Source: UMGS1649 sp045651205
Lineage (GTDB): Bacteria; Bacillota; Clostridia; TANB77; CAG-465
Assembly (NCBI GenBank): GCA_045651205.1
Contig: JAZRSA010000028.1
Span: forward strand, 1 to 38,528
Direction of reading: 5' to 3'
DNA: 38,528 nt
Shown here in pieces: positions 1 to 9,919 of this stretch; position 1 is the stretch's first letter; each line of letters opens with the position of its first letter. The position numbers and the translations under genes are program-made. A model generated the notes under the pieces. It saw only the letters and a list, made by a program, of their open reading frames with translations. It did not search any database and was not told where the DNA came from.

Positions 1-1
1 A

Positions 2-379
2 GATATGCCTAAAGTAAATGAAATGTACAACGATGAAGCTTTAGCTAGAAAATGGGATGAAATCTATGAATTAAGAGATGCTATACTTGTTGATCTTGAA
101 AAAGCAAGAGCAGAAAAGATAGTTGGACATCCATTAGACGCAATGGTTACAATCTACGATAATGAAGCTAAAGCAGCAAAACTTGCAGAAATCAAAGACA
201 TTATCGAAATGATATTAATCGTATCTAAAGTAGAAGTTAAAGTTGGAGATAGACACGTAGAAGTAACTAAAGCACCTGGAACTAAATGCGAAAGATGCTG
301 GAAGTATAGCGAAGAAGTAGGGAACCATGCTGAACATAGCACAATTTGCCCAAGATGTATCGACGCTATAACTAAATAA
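2..379 (+). CDS. ileS: Isoleucyl-tRNA synthetase, C-terminal fragment (5' end outside window)
   Basis: This is the last ~125 residues of a class I aminoacyl-tRNA synthetase that charges tRNA-Ile in the cytoplasm. The reading frame is open from the window edge, so the start lies upstream. The visible part holds the end of the anticodon-binding helical domain (VNEMYNDEALARKWDEIYEL, then LRDAI) and the C-terminal zinc-binding domain, recognised by CERCWKY followed about 20 residues later by CPRC. This Cys4 finger is typical of bacterial-type IleS. The next gene starts about 60 bases downstream and I see no convincing terminator between them. The call is secure although only the tail is present. 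Confidence 0.95.
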   Translation, partial: DMPKVNEMYNDEALARKWDEIYELRDAILVDLEKARAEKIVGHPLDAMVTIYDNEAKAAKLAEIKDIIEMILIVSKVEVKVGDRHVEVTKAPGTKCERCWKYSEEVGNHAEHSTICPRCIDAITK

Positions 380-438
380 ATATAACAAAATTATTTTCTG
401 GACATAATATATATAAAGGATAATAGGTGAAAATATTA

Positions 439-1608
439 ATGGACAAAATTATATATGTAGACCATAGTGCTACAACATATGTAAAAAAAGAAGTTTTAGA
501 GGAAATGTTACCATACTTTACAGAGAAGTTTGGTAACGCTTCTTCACCATATAGAATAGGGCAAATAAATAGAGAAGCGGTAGAAAATGCGCGTGAGAAG
601 GTGGCTAAGGCTATTAATGCTGAAGCACGTGAAATCTATTTTACAGCTGGTGGTAGTGAATCAGATAATATGATAATCCGTGGTATTGCTTATGCAAATA
701 AAAATAAAGGTAATCATATTATAACTTCTAAAATAGAGCATCCTGCAGTTTTAGAAACTTGTGCGGCTTTAGAAAAAGAAGGATTTGAAGTAACTTACCT
801 TTCTGTAGATGAAAATGGATTTATATCACTTGATGAACTTAGAAACAGTATTAAAGAAACAACAATTCTTGTATCTATAATGTTTGCAAACAATGAAATT
901 GGTACAATACAAAATATTTCTGAAATAACTAAGATAACTAAGTTTAAAGGAGTATATTTCCATACAGATGCAGTTCAAGCAGTTGGTAATGTAGAAATAG
1001 ATGTAGATAAACTTGGAATAGATGCATTATCTATGGCAGCTCATAAATTCTATGGACCAAAGGGAATAGGAGCAGCATATATTAAGAAAACAGTTAAGTT
1101 TACTCCAATAATAACTGGTGGACACCAAGAAAAAGGTAAACGTGCTGGTACTGAAAATGTTCCTGCTATTGTAGGTATGGGTAAAGCAATAGAGCTTGCT
1201 ACAGCTAATATAGAAGAATATAACAAAAAGCTTATAAAGCTTAGAGACTATACTATAGATAGAATACTTTCTGAGATACCATATGTTAAACTAAATGGAG
1301 ATAGAAATTCTAGACTTGCAGGAAGCGTAAATATATCTTTCAAAGGTATTGAAGGCGAATCTTTACTACTTATGTTAGATATGAAGGGAATAGAAGCTTC
1401 TAGCGGAAGTGCTTGTACATCTGGATCGCTTGATCCATCACATGTACTTCTTGCAATAGGTCTTAAACACGAAATCGCGCACGGCTCATTGAGATTATCT
1501 TATGGAGAATGTAACACAGAAGATGATGCTAAATATATAGTAGATTCTTTAAAAGAAATTGTGATTAGACTTAGAGAAATGTCTCCGCTTGATGCAAGTG
1601 AAATGTAA
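439..1608 (+). CDS. Cysteine desulfurase (NifS/IscS family)
   Basis: PLP enzyme that removes sulfur from cysteine to give alanine and an enzyme persulfide used for Fe-S clusters or tRNA thiolation. Visible family marks are the N-terminal YVDHSATT, the TAGGSESDN substrate/PLP loop, the SKIEHPA histidine, the PLP lysine in AAHKFYGPKG, and the active-site cysteine loop SSGSACTSGSLDPSHVL, whose length fits the IscS/NifS (group I) branch. I chose ATG at 439, which has AGGTGA 8 bases upstream. A GTG at 427 with AAAGGA 6 bases upstream is an alternative that adds four residues. No nifU/iscU or mnmA partner follows, so the sulfur acceptor cannot be assigned from context. A hairpin with a T-run follows the gene. 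Confidence 0.93.
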   Translation: MDKIIYVDHSATTYVKKEVLEEMLPYFTEKFGNASSPYRIGQINREAVENAREKVAKAINAEAREIYFTAGGSESDNMIIRGIAYANKNKGNHIITSKIEHPAVLETCAALEKEGFEVTYLSVDENGFISLDELRNSIKETTILVSIMFANNEIGTIQNISEITKITKFKGVYFHTDAVQAVGNVEIDVDKLGIDALSMAAHKFYGPKGIGAAYIKKTVKFTPIITGGHQEKGKRAGTENVPAIVGMGKAIELATANIEEYNKKLIKLRDYTIDRILSEIPYVKLNGDRNSRLAGSVNISFKGIEGESLLLMLDMKGIEASSGSACTSGSLDPSHVLLAIGLKHEIAHGSLRLSYGECNTEDDAKYIVDSLKEIVIRLREMSPLDASEM

Positions 1609-1625
1609 TAAATTAAATTAAATAT

Positions 1626-1654
1626 TTGAAACACTCCGAGCAATATGATATAAT
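1626..1654 (+). promoter_or_regulatory. Sigma-A promoter for the small membrane protein gene
   Basis: TTGAAA at 1626-1631, a 17-base spacer, and a perfect TATAAT at 1649-1654. The elements overlap the terminator hairpin of the preceding gene, so termination and initiation share the same bases. Confidence 0.7.
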
Positions 1655-1673
1655 ATTTCTCGGATGTTTTTAT
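1631..1673 (+). terminator. Probable intrinsic terminator after the cysteine desulfurase gene
   Basis: TCCGAG (1635-1640) pairs with CTCGGA (1659-1664) and is followed by TGTTTTTAT. AACA before and TGTT after extend the stem with one bulged C. The 18-base loop contains the -10 element of the next gene's promoter. Confidence 0.55.
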
Positions 1674-1710
1674 ATCCAAATAATAATTTATTTGAAGGGT
1701 GGTGGCTCGT

Positions 1711-1923
1711 TTGAAAACGGCTATCAAAATTGGATGTGTAGCATTTGGCACATTGGCACTTGCGGCAACTACTGTGTATTTTGTACGCAGAAGAAAGAGG
1801 AGGAATGTTGTAATTAAAATTAATTCCGAAGCAGCACAAAATAATGATCCTAAAACGGCTCCGTTAGATAGCAAGGAGTTCGTGATGAAACTTAAGGAAC
1901 GAAAGAGAGAAAAGAGCGTGTAA
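1711..1923 (+). CDS. Small single-pass membrane protein, unknown function
   Basis: A 70-residue protein that I do not recognise. The frame also offers GTG codons at 1699 and 1702, but the AAGGGTGG ribosome binding site at 1695-1702 fits the TTG at 1711, giving MKTAIKIGC as the N-terminus. Residues ~5-24 form one hydrophobic segment (GCVAFGTLALAATTVYFV), followed by a strongly basic stretch RRRKRR. This predicts an inside C-terminus by the positive-inside rule. The rest is charged and ends in KLKERKREKSV. It has its own strong promoter upstream and a strong terminator directly downstream, so it is a monocistronic unit. A short anchor or adaptor protein is possible but unproven. Confidence 0.6.
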   Translation: MKTAIKIGCVAFGTLALAATTVYFVRRRKRRNVVIKINSEAAQNNDPKTAPLDSKEFVMKLKERKREKSV

Positions 1924-1940
1924 TCCACGCTCTTTTTCTT
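1911..1940 (+). terminator. Intrinsic terminator
   Basis: AAGAGCGTG (1912-1920) and CACGCTCTT (1926-1934) form a perfect stem with a 5-base loop, followed by a T-rich tail. It overlaps the last codons of the small membrane protein gene. Confidence 0.85.
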
Positions 1941-2023
1941 ACCTATTTGAAGATTACATAAAAAACCCTGAAACCCTTGCAAATAGCGGCTTTTTTAGGT
2001 GTGTAAAATAACGCTAAAAGGGC

Positions 2024-2052
2024 TTGCAAAAGGTCGCAAATTGGTATATAAT
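2024..2052 (+). promoter_or_regulatory. Sigma-A promoter of the beta-1,2-glucan synthase operon
   Basis: TTGCAA at 2024-2029, 17-base spacer, TATAAT at 2047-2052, about 38 bases before the synthase start. Confidence 0.75.
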
Positions 2053-2089
2053 GTTGCTGTGACAAATCGATTAAAATATGAGGTGTAAA

Positions 2090-5000
2090 ATGCAAGAATT
2101 TTTATTTGAAATTGATGGTGAATTGAAACGTAATTTTAGATTCATTAAGTCAACATATGATTTGCTTAATATGAATAATGAACTTAAAATACCTTCACAT
2201 TCAGCTGGCCAATGGTTACTTGACAACTTATACATTGTAGAACAAGAATATAATAACGCAAGATTATCATTGGAACACGGAATAAGAGTTGGATTACCGA
2301 CTGTTAAACCGCAAGAAGGGAAAGAGACACTTAGAGTTATGTTTATGGCTAACGAGATTATAAACAGAAACAACGGTGTTGTAGATGACGGTATAGTTAG
2401 TAATTACATACGCGAATTCCAAAAACATACATATGTCACTTTTGAAGAATTATCTGTATTGCCTATAATGCTTAGAATAGCAACAATTAGATATATTAAA
2501 AGAATATGTGTAAACATTTCTAATGCAGAAATGCAAAAATTAAAGGTAGAGAAGAAGATTAATAAATCTATTTCTAAAAATGCCGACAAAGTAACTAGTA
2601 AAATGCTTAAAGGTTTAGGTAGTATGAAAGAAGAGCTTGTTTTAGCTAATGGTGTAAAAACAAGTAATACTGCATACATCGAATATATGGCATATAAGCT
2701 AAAAGATTTTGGTGTTGGCGGTGAAGAATACCTTGAAGAATTAAAAGAAGAAACAAATAAAGCAGGATTTACTATTGATGAAGCTATAGAAAAAGAACAT
2801 GATGAAATAGCAAAAACTACAAGTTTAATAGCAAATGCTATTACATCAATGAAAACTATCTCTACTACAAACTGGGGAGATGTTATAGTTCATGTTAATA
2901 GAATAGATGAAATATTGAAAGAAGATTACACAAAAGAATATAAAAAGTGTGATCACAAAACAAAATCTAGATATAGAGCAACAGTTATTAAACTTGCTAA
3001 AAAATATAAAGTATCTGAAATGTATGTTGCTAAGAAAGCCGTAGAGTGTTCATTTAAGCACGAAAAACATGTAGGACACTTCTTAATTGGTGAAGATAAA
3101 ATTCTTCTTATTAAGCTAATGAAGAAAAATACTACTGGACTTTGGTTATACAGCAATGTTATTAAACCACTTAAATCATACATATATATATTATTAATAC
3201 TTGGTTTTGCGGCTGTATTTACTACAATAGTAGACAAGCTATTTATAGATAATTATGCAACAGGATTTAGAATAACACTTAACATAATATTATTTGCTTT
3301 TGGTATGGAACTTGCAGACAAGCTTTATTCATACTTAATAGGTAAGTTTGTTCATCCAGAACCACTTCCTAGATTTAACTTCGCGAAAACAATAGACGAA
3401 GAAACAAGCACAATAATAGCTATGCCAACAGTTATTAACTCAACTGAAAAGCTAGATAAAATGATTAAGAAAATGGAAACTACATATCTTGCCAACAGAT
3501 CACAAAATATGTATTACATGCTTCTAGGTGACTGTACATCAACTCAAAAAGAATATGTAGACCTAGATGAAAAGGTTGTTAAATACGGTAAAAAATTAAT
3601 TGATGACCTTAATGCAAAATATCCAGCAGAACCTAAATTATTCAATTTCTTATATAGAAAGAGAGTATATTCAGAATCTGAAGGATGCTATATGGGTTGG
3701 GAAAGAAAACGTGGTGCGTTAACTCAACTTAACCTATTACTTTTAGGAAAACTTTCTAAAGGTCAAATAGCAAACTCAATGTACTTAGTACATAATGAAA
3801 TACCTAAGGTTAAATACCTTATTACAATAGACGAAGATACAGCATTATCTTTAAACTCTGCAAAAGAGCTTGTTGCGATTATTTCGCACCCATTAAATAA
3901 AGCTGTACTAGCTAAAAACAAAAAGATTGTTAAGTCTGGTTATGGATTAATCCAACCAGCAGTAGGACTAGATATCGAAGCTGCAAACAGCAGTATATTC
4001 TCTAAAGTTTTCGGAGGATTTGGTGGTCTAGATATATATACAAATGCTATTTCAAATATGTATCAAGACATATTTAAAGAAGCTATTTATACAGGTAAAG
4101 GTATATATGATATAGGCTTATTTGAACAACTAATAGGAGATAAAGTTCCTGAGAACTTAATTCTAAGTCACGACCTATTAGAAGGAAGCTTTATGAGAAC
4201 AGGTCTTGCTTCAGACGTTGAAGTACAAGATGGATTCCCATCTAACTTTATAGCATATATGAAGAGAAATCATAGATGGTATAGAGGAGATATGCAAATC
4301 ATATCTTGGATATTTAGACCAAGTGGTCTTAACTTATTATCTCGTTTTAAAATATTTGATAACCTAAGAAGAGAAATGCTAGATGTATTTGCATTATTAT
4401 TATTAGTAATATCAATGTTTATTAAAGGAAATACATTTGTATATTCTTTCGTAGTTACATTTTGTGTAATGAACTTTGGATATCTACTTTCTACATTTGA
4501 TCAAATCATATTTGGTAGAAATGCTGAAAGAAAACAAAAACAATATATTCCAGTTATATATGGATTAAGAGCTAATCTACTTAAAATGGTGTTTAACATT
4601 ATAACACTTCCATATAAAGCATGGATAACAATTAACGCTTTCTGTACATCAATATATAGAATGCTTGTTTCTAAGAAGAAACTTCTAGAATGGGCTACAG
4701 CAGAAACTATAGAAAAAGGCGCAAAAGAAAAAATGTCATATGTATATAGAAACATGTGGCCAAACACATTATTTGGTATGATAATGCTTATATATGCGTT
4801 ATTACACGATGTAACAAGTGGTAAAGGTATATTTGTTTTAATAATGGGTATATTTATGCTAATAGCTCCATTTGCTGCGTATATAATGAGTAAGAAAGTA
4901 ATATTCGATGGCGGAAACAAGTTAGATAAAAAAGAAACTGAACTTGTAAAAGAAATAGGTGAAAGAACATGGAAGTTCTTTGAACATACAATGACAGATC

Positions 5001-7621
5001 TTAACAACTTCTTACCTCCAGATAACTATCAAGAAAACAGAAGACCTAAGATAGTAAATAGAACATCTTCTACAAATATCGGTTATGGTGTTTTAGCAAT
5101 AATAAACGCTTATGACCTTGGATATATTCCAGTAGAAGAAGCCGTAAATAGACTATATAATACATTAAAAACGGTAGAAAAATTAGAAAAATGGAATGGT
5201 CATTTATACAACTGGTATAACATTAAAACATTAGAACCATTAAAACCTAGATTTGTATCTACAGTAGATAGCGGTAACTTTATAGCATGTATTTATGTAA
5301 CAATACCATTGCTTAAAAAGCTAGCAGCTTCTAAAGTAGTAATGGAAAAATTATCTGATAAGATACTTGAAATACAAAGAATATGTAACGAACTTGTTTC
5401 GGGAGTAGACTTTAACAAACTATATGTTAAATCTAAGAATATATTCTCAATAGGATTTGATGTAGAGGCAAATAAATGTGTAGACAGCTATTATGATATG
5501 TTAATGTCTGAATCAAGACTAACAAGCTTAATTGCTATTTCAACATCTCAAATAACTTCTAAACACTGGTTTGCACTTGCAAGACAACTTGTTAAAGTTG
5601 GAAATCTAAAAGGCTTAATTTCATGGAGTGGTACTTCATTTGAATACTTTATGCCAAACTTATTTACTAAGACTCATAAATATACATTAATAGACGAAGC
5701 ATTAAGTTTTGCTTTAAATAGCCAAATAGATTATGCTAAATCTGCCGGTGTACCTTGGGGTGTATCTGAATCTGCATTTGCAGTACAAGATAACGAACAA
5801 CATTACCAATATAAAGCGTTTGGTATTCCATGGCTTGGACTTAAGAGAGGATTAAATGATAATATGGTTATTTCACCTTATTCATCATTAATATGCTTAC
5901 CTTATGCTCCTAGAAAAGTTGTAAATAACATCAAACATTTAAAGAAATATAATGCATATTCTAACTATGGTTTCTATGAAGCAATAGACTTCACAAAGAG
6001 ACATATAGGAAGAGATAGAAAATATGAAGTAGTAAGAACATATATGGCTCACCACCAAGGTATGGCGCTTACAGCAATAAATAACTTCATAAATAATGGA
6101 ATAGTACAAACAAGATTCCATGAGAATCCAAACATTAATGCTTGTGATATTCTATTAAAAGAAAGAGTACCATTATCTGTACCTTTAAAAGAAAACAAAA
6201 ATTCAATTGATAACAAGTTTGTAGAACCAGCTAAAGAATCGTTTACAAGCGGAGTTTCATATGAAGATTATGCTAAATTTAAAAACAGAACAACAGCTAT
6301 GATTAATACTCATACAAACGGTAGACTTTCTAGCATAATTAAAGATACTGGTGCAAACTTTATGTACTACAAGAATAATGCAATAACAAAGAATAGATTT
6401 GTTAAAGATGAAACAATAGGAAACAATGTAGTATTTACAGATAAAACAACTGGTAAGGTTTGGTCAGCAACATACCATCCATTCTATTTAGAACCTGAAG
6501 AATATTCAGTATCATACTCATTATCTTCAAGTGACTTTAGAAGAAAAGATGGAGATATAGAAACTATATCTAAAATATTAGTAGCTCCTAAATTAGATAT
6601 GGAAATACGTAAATATACGCTATTTAACTCATCTAATGAAAGACGTGAAATACTAATAAACACAGAATTAGAACTTGCAATGGCAGATGAAAATTCAAAT
6701 ATAATACATCCTTCATTTAATAATCTATTAATAGAAGAATATTATGATGAAAATTTAGAAGCTTTAGTTGCAAGAAAGCGCCCTAGAGGAAATCCAGAAG
6801 ATGACTTCTATGTATTTACTAAGTTAGTAGGTATAGATTTAGCATACGAAGTTGAAACAGAAAAGACTAAATTGCTAAAAGACAACGGATTAAATGCATA
6901 TGATGGTAAGATTACTAAATATCCATTATGGCCAGTAATGTCATATAGAGCAAGAATTCTTTTAGATCCTGGCGAGTCTCAAACATTCTATTATCTAACT
7001 GGTGCAGCAGATACTAAATATAATGTATCTCATGCTATAGTAAACGCAGATAAAGAAACAATAGAAAAAGAAATTCTATTCTCGCTACAAAAAGAGAATG
7101 TAAATGCTAAATATCAAAAACTTGTTCCAAATAGAGCAGCAGCATACAATGATATACTTTCTAAGATACTATTTGAACAAGAAAAAGATAATAACGTAGC
7201 TAAATATTGGAATACTAAATATAGCCAATCTATGTTATGGAAATTCGGTATTTCAGGAGATTTACCAATAATAACTGTTCCAATAGGAAGATTAGAAGAT
7301 TCAGCGTTAATTACAGAAGTTGTAGAATTTATGGATTACGTTAAATCTAGAAAGGTTGACCTAGATATAGTTGTTGTAATGGATGAAGAACTATATAGCG
7401 GAGAACCTATTAAAACACATATTGACAAAGTGTTAAGTAAAGTGGTATATATGACATATACAAGAGGAAATATATACACAGTAAATGTAAATACAATGCC
7501 AGAAAATGAAAGAGGAATCTTTGATTTTGTAAGCAGATTAAAAATAGATGGCGTAGATATATTTATGCCAAAGAAAACAAAGGAAAAACCTATGAGTGAG
7601 GTGGATGTGAATGAACTATAA
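2090..7621 (+). CDS. Beta-1,2-glucan synthase, GT84 (NdvB-like, N-terminal portion of the classical protein)
   Basis: A membrane glycosyltransferase of ~1843 residues matching the first two thirds of cyclic beta-1,2-glucan synthase (NdvB/ChvB), which polymerises glucose from UDP-glucose. I chose ATG at 2090 because GAGGTG just upstream is a good binding site; the in-frame ATG at 2078 lies before it. Visible parts: a helical N-terminal region (~1-340); two membrane segments (~363-384, 392-414); a GT2/GT84-like catalytic domain with DEDT (~580), HDLLEGSF and the RNHRWYRGD motif (~725); further membrane segments (~763-935); a glycoamylase-like domain (~955-1340) with SWSGTSFEYFMP, GVSESAF and MAHHQGM; and a beta-sandwich plus LWKFGISGDLPI (~1395-1700), as in the NdvB C-terminal half. 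The classical protein is ~2800 residues and ends in a GH94 domain. Here that domain is a separate, 11-base-overlapping gene. Confidence 0.88.
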   Translation: MQEFLFEIDGELKRNFRFIKSTYDLLNMNNELKIPSHSAGQWLLDNLYIVEQEYNNARLSLEHGIRVGLPTVKPQEGKETLRVMFMANEIINRNNGVVDDGIVSNYIREFQKHTYVTFEELSVLPIMLRIATIRYIKRICVNISNAEMQKLKVEKKINKSISKNADKVTSKMLKGLGSMKEELVLANGVKTSNTAYIEYMAYKLKDFGVGGEEYLEELKEETNKAGFTIDEAIEKEHDEIAKTTSLIANAITSMKTISTTNWGDVIVHVNRIDEILKEDYTKEYKKCDHKTKSRYRATVIKLAKKYKVSEMYVAKKAVECSFKHEKHVGHFLIGEDKILLIKLMKKNTTGLWLYSNVIKPLKSYIYILLILGFAAVFTTIVDKLFIDNYATGFRITLNIILFAFGMELADKLYSYLIGKFVHPEPLPRFNFAKTIDEETSTIIAMPTVINSTEKLDKMIKKMETTYLANRSQNMYYMLLGDCTSTQKEYVDLDEKVVKYGKKLIDDLNAKYPAEPKLFNFLYRKRVYSESEGCYMGWERKRGALTQLNLLLLGKLSKGQIANSMYLVHNEIPKVKYLITIDEDTALSLNSAKELVAIISHPLNKAVLAKNKKIVKSGYGLIQPAVGLDIEAANSSIFSKVFGGFGGLDIYTNAISNMYQDIFKEAIYTGKGIYDIGLFEQLIGDKVPENLILSHDLLEGSFMRTGLASDVEVQDGFPSNFIAYMKRNHRWYRGDMQIISWIFRPSGLNLLSRFKIFDNLRREMLDVFALLLLVISMFIKGNTFVYSFVVTFCVMNFGYLLSTFDQIIFGRNAERKQKQYIPVIYGLRANLLKMVFNIITLPYKAWITINAFCTSIYRMLVSKKKLLEWATAETIEKGAKEKMSYVYRNMWPNTLFGMIMLIYALLHDVTSGKGIFVLIMGIFMLIAPFAAYIMSKKVIFDGGNKLDKKETELVKEIGERTWKFFEHTMTDLNNFLPPDNYQENRRPKIVNRTSSTNIGYGVLAIINAYDLGYIPVEEAVNRLYNTLKTVEKLEKWNGHLYNWYNIKTLEPLKPRFVSTVDSGNFIACIYVTIPLLKKLAASKVVMEKLSDKILEIQRICNELVSGVDFNKLYVKSKNIFSIGFDVEANKCVDSYYDMLMSESRLTSLIAISTSQITSKHWFALARQLVKVGNLKGLISWSGTSFEYFMPNLFTKTHKYTLIDEALSFALNSQIDYAKSAGVPWGVSESAFAVQDNEQHYQYKAFGIPWLGLKRGLNDNMVISPYSSLICLPYAPRKVVNNIKHLKKYNAYSNYGFYEAIDFTKRHIGRDRKYEVVRTYMAHHQGMALTAINNFINNGIVQTRFHENPNINACDILLKERVPLSVPLKENKNSIDNKFVEPAKESFTSGVSYEDYAKFKNRTTAMINTHTNGRLSSIIKDTGANFMYYKNNAITKNRFVKDETIGNNVVFTDKTTGKVWSATYHPFYLEPEEYSVSYSLSSSDFRRKDGDIETISKILVAPKLDMEIRKYTLFNSSNERREILINTELELAMADENSNIIHPSFNNLLIEEYYDENLEALVARKRPRGNPEDDFYVFTKLVGIDLAYEVETEKTKLLKDNGLNAYDGKITKYPLWPVMSYRARILLDPGESQTFYYLTGAADTKYNVSHAIVNADKETIEKEILFSLQKENVNAKYQKLVPNRAAAYNDILSKILFEQEKDNNVAKYWNTKYSQSMLWKFGISGDLPIITVPIGRLEDSALITEVVEFMDYVKSRKVDLDIVVVMDEELYSGEPIKTHIDKVLSKVVYMTYTRGNIYTVNVNTMPENERGIFDFVSRLKIDGVDIFMPKKTKEKPMSEVDVNEL

Positions 7622-9761
7622 AGCATATAATGGATATGGTGGTTTTAATATAACAGGAGACGAGTATGAGGTGTTTAACACCCATACTCCTGTCCCTTGG
7701 TGTAACGTATTAACAAACGAGAGATTTGGTACCTTAGTATCTACATATGGAACAGTTTATTCATTCTATAAAAACGCTGGTGAATTTAAATTAACTCACT
7801 GGTGTAATGACTGGGCAGATTTTAAGCCCGGTGAAAAATTTAGAGGTATATATGATACTGGGTATAATCTAACTTACGGTTTTGGTTATACTAAAGTAAG
7901 AGAGGAACATGGAAATATTGAAAGAAGTATGGATATTTTCGTTCCTATAGATGATGATGTAAAAGTACATTATATTGAATTAATAAATAACAGAGCAATA
8001 GACAAAGAAGTAACTATAGAATACACTCCAGATATGGTTATGGGAGTAGCAAAAGAAAAATCTAGTCCTTATGTATTATGCAAGGCAACAGAGGATTCTA
8101 TGTACTTCAAAAACCCATACAACGAGTTTTTCGGAAATGTTATAACTTTTGCAAAGGGTGTTTTGTTAGATGGTGATGGCCATGTTGAATATGATGAAGA
8201 TACTCATACAATAAGAGTAAAATGTATTGCAAAAAAAGAAGAAAAGAAACATATAGCAATTCTTTTTGGTGCTACTGATGAAGGGCTTGAAAAAGCTGCA
8301 GATATACTTAAAAAATATTCAGATGAAGCTACTATTTTAGCTGAATATGAAAAAACAAAGGCATACTGGAGAAGTAAAGTTATACGTAACTTTAAAACTG
8401 GAAATGAATATGTAGATATACTTGCTAATGGTTGGTTAATGTATCAAACGCTAGCATCCAGATTATTTGCAAGAACAGGACTTTATCAAGCGGGTGGAGC
8501 TTTTGGATATAGAGATCAATTGCAAGATACCTTAGCATTAATATCTTCTTGGCCAGAAAGAACAAGAGCACAAATAATAAAACATGCTCACAAGCAATTT
8601 GAAAAAGGAGATGTTTTACACTGGTGGCACGAACATAACTCTAGAGGAATCAGAACTCGTTTTAGTGATGATTATCTATGGTTACCATATGTTCTTAGTG
8701 AATATGTATTTAAAACAAACGATACATCTGTTTTAACAGAAACAGCAACTTTCTTAGAGGATAAACCTTTAGGAGAACACAAAGAACTTTATGATTATTT
8801 TGCTCCAACAGGTAATTTTGCTACTATATATGAACATGCTACAAGAGCTATTAAATATGGTTTATCTAGAAAAGGTAGACACGAACTTCTAGAAATAGGA
8901 GATGGTGACTGGAACGATGGATTTAGTAATATAAACGGCGAATCTGTATGGCTAACATTCTTTATGATAGATATACTAGATAGATTTATTAAAATAGCAA
9001 ATTTAATTGGTAACGAAGAAGACGCAAAATTATTTGCTTCAGAACGTCATATATTAAAACATACAGTAATAGATAATGCATGGACTGGTGAATATTTTGC
9101 AAGAGCATTCTATCCAGATGGAACTCCTTTAGGAACTCCAGATAGTGAGGATTGCAAAATAGACTTAATATCTCAAGCTTGGGCAGCTATAGCACTTAAA
9201 GGGTATATAGATTGTAAAGAAGAGATAGATTTAAGTTTAGAAAGCGCTGAAAAATTCCTAGTAGATAGAGAAAACGGTGTAATTAAACTTCTTTATCCAC
9301 CATTTGATTCACCAAAAAATAATCCTGGATATATTAAAGCATATGTTCCAGGTGTAAGAGAAAACGGTGGGCAATATACACATGCTGCAATATGGCTTGC
9401 AAAAGCATATTTTGAAATAGGTAAACCTGAAAAAGGATTAGATATATTAAGTATATTAAATCCAATAAATCATAGTAATGAAAAAGAAAAGACTGAGATT
9501 TATCAAGTAGAACCTTATGTTGTAGCAGCAGATGTTTATGCTAACCCAGATCATATTGGTCGTGGTGGCTGGACTTGGTATACAGGTTCATCTGGTTGGA
9601 TGTATAAAGTAATAGAAGATAACTTTAAACAAATAGATGACACTTCTACTGAGTCTAAAGAAGAAAAGAAACCAGTTAAAAGAACTACTAGAAAGAAAAA
9701 AGTAGAACTAGAATCTGAAAAAGTAGAAGAAACAACTACAGAAGTAGAAAATGTAGAATAA
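7611..9761 (+). CDS. GH94 glucan phosphorylase subunit (detached NdvB C-terminal domain)
   Basis: A 716-residue GH94-type protein acting on beta-linked glucans by phosphorolysis; in NdvB this domain limits chain length. An N-terminal beta-sandwich (GYGGFNITGDEYEV, TPVPWCNVL) is followed by an (alpha/alpha)6 catalytic domain with GGAFGYRDQLQDT (~295), HWWHEH (~341), and GDGDWNDGF (~431-439), which carries the expected catalytic Asp. Near the C-terminus are EPYVVAADVY and GRGGWTWYTGSSGWMYK, characteristic of NdvB and of 1,2-beta-oligoglucan phosphorylases. The gene starts within the last codons of the synthase (11-base overlap) with GAGGTGG upstream, which implies translational coupling and a two-subunit enzyme. 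The last ~45 residues are a charged K/E/T-rich tail without recognisable fold. A stand-alone 1,2-beta-oligoglucan phosphorylase is the alternative reading. Confidence 0.88.
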   Translation: MNYKAYNGYGGFNITGDEYEVFNTHTPVPWCNVLTNERFGTLVSTYGTVYSFYKNAGEFKLTHWCNDWADFKPGEKFRGIYDTGYNLTYGFGYTKVREEHGNIERSMDIFVPIDDDVKVHYIELINNRAIDKEVTIEYTPDMVMGVAKEKSSPYVLCKATEDSMYFKNPYNEFFGNVITFAKGVLLDGDGHVEYDEDTHTIRVKCIAKKEEKKHIAILFGATDEGLEKAADILKKYSDEATILAEYEKTKAYWRSKVIRNFKTGNEYVDILANGWLMYQTLASRLFARTGLYQAGGAFGYRDQLQDTLALISSWPERTRAQIIKHAHKQFEKGDVLHWWHEHNSRGIRTRFSDDYLWLPYVLSEYVFKTNDTSVLTETATFLEDKPLGEHKELYDYFAPTGNFATIYEHATRAIKYGLSRKGRHELLEIGDGDWNDGFSNINGESVWLTFFMIDILDRFIKIANLIGNEEDAKLFASERHILKHTVIDNAWTGEYFARAFYPDGTPLGTPDSEDCKIDLISQAWAAIALKGYIDCKEEIDLSLESAEKFLVDRENGVIKLLYPPFDSPKNNPGYIKAYVPGVRENGGQYTHAAIWLAKAYFEIGKPEKGLDILSILNPINHSNEKEKTEIYQVEPYVVAADVYANPDHIGRGGWTWYTGSSGWMYKVIEDNFKQIDDTSTESKEEKKPVKRTTRKKKVELESEKVEETTTEVENVE

Positions 9762-9768
9762 TAAAAAT

Positions 9769-9810
9769 GAGGTATAAAGAGAATTTTATCTTTATGCCTC
9801 TAATTTATTG
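9769..9810 (+). terminator. Hairpin terminator after the glucan operon
   Basis: GAGGTATAAAGA (9769-9780) pairs with TCTTTATGCCTC (9789-9800) with one G-T wobble. The tail is AT-rich rather than a clean T-run. Confidence 0.6.
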
Positions 9811-9833
9811 TATCAAACAAGAAACTGCTTTAT

Positions 9834-9862
9834 TTGACCTTTTAGAGCGTTTGTGATATAAT
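9834..9862 (+). promoter_or_regulatory. Sigma-A promoter
   Basis: TTGACC at 9834-9839, 17-base spacer, TATAAT at 9857-9862 preceded by TTTGTGA (TG-type extended -10). It serves the orphan gene at 9920. Confidence 0.8.
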
Positions 9863-9919
9863 TCTATATGTCAGATGTATATAAAATAATTTATAATTAT
9901 ATATTAGGAGAATTAGCAC

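Noticed and set aside
1500..1982. Open frame of 160 codons on the minus strand across the small membrane protein gene
   Set aside because: It spans two genes, a promoter and two terminators of the opposite strand, and has no ribosome binding site.
4501..5007. Open frame antisense to the GT84 synthase (168 codons, minus strand)
   Set aside because: Shadow of the synthase membrane region, hydrophobic low-complexity translation and no start signals.
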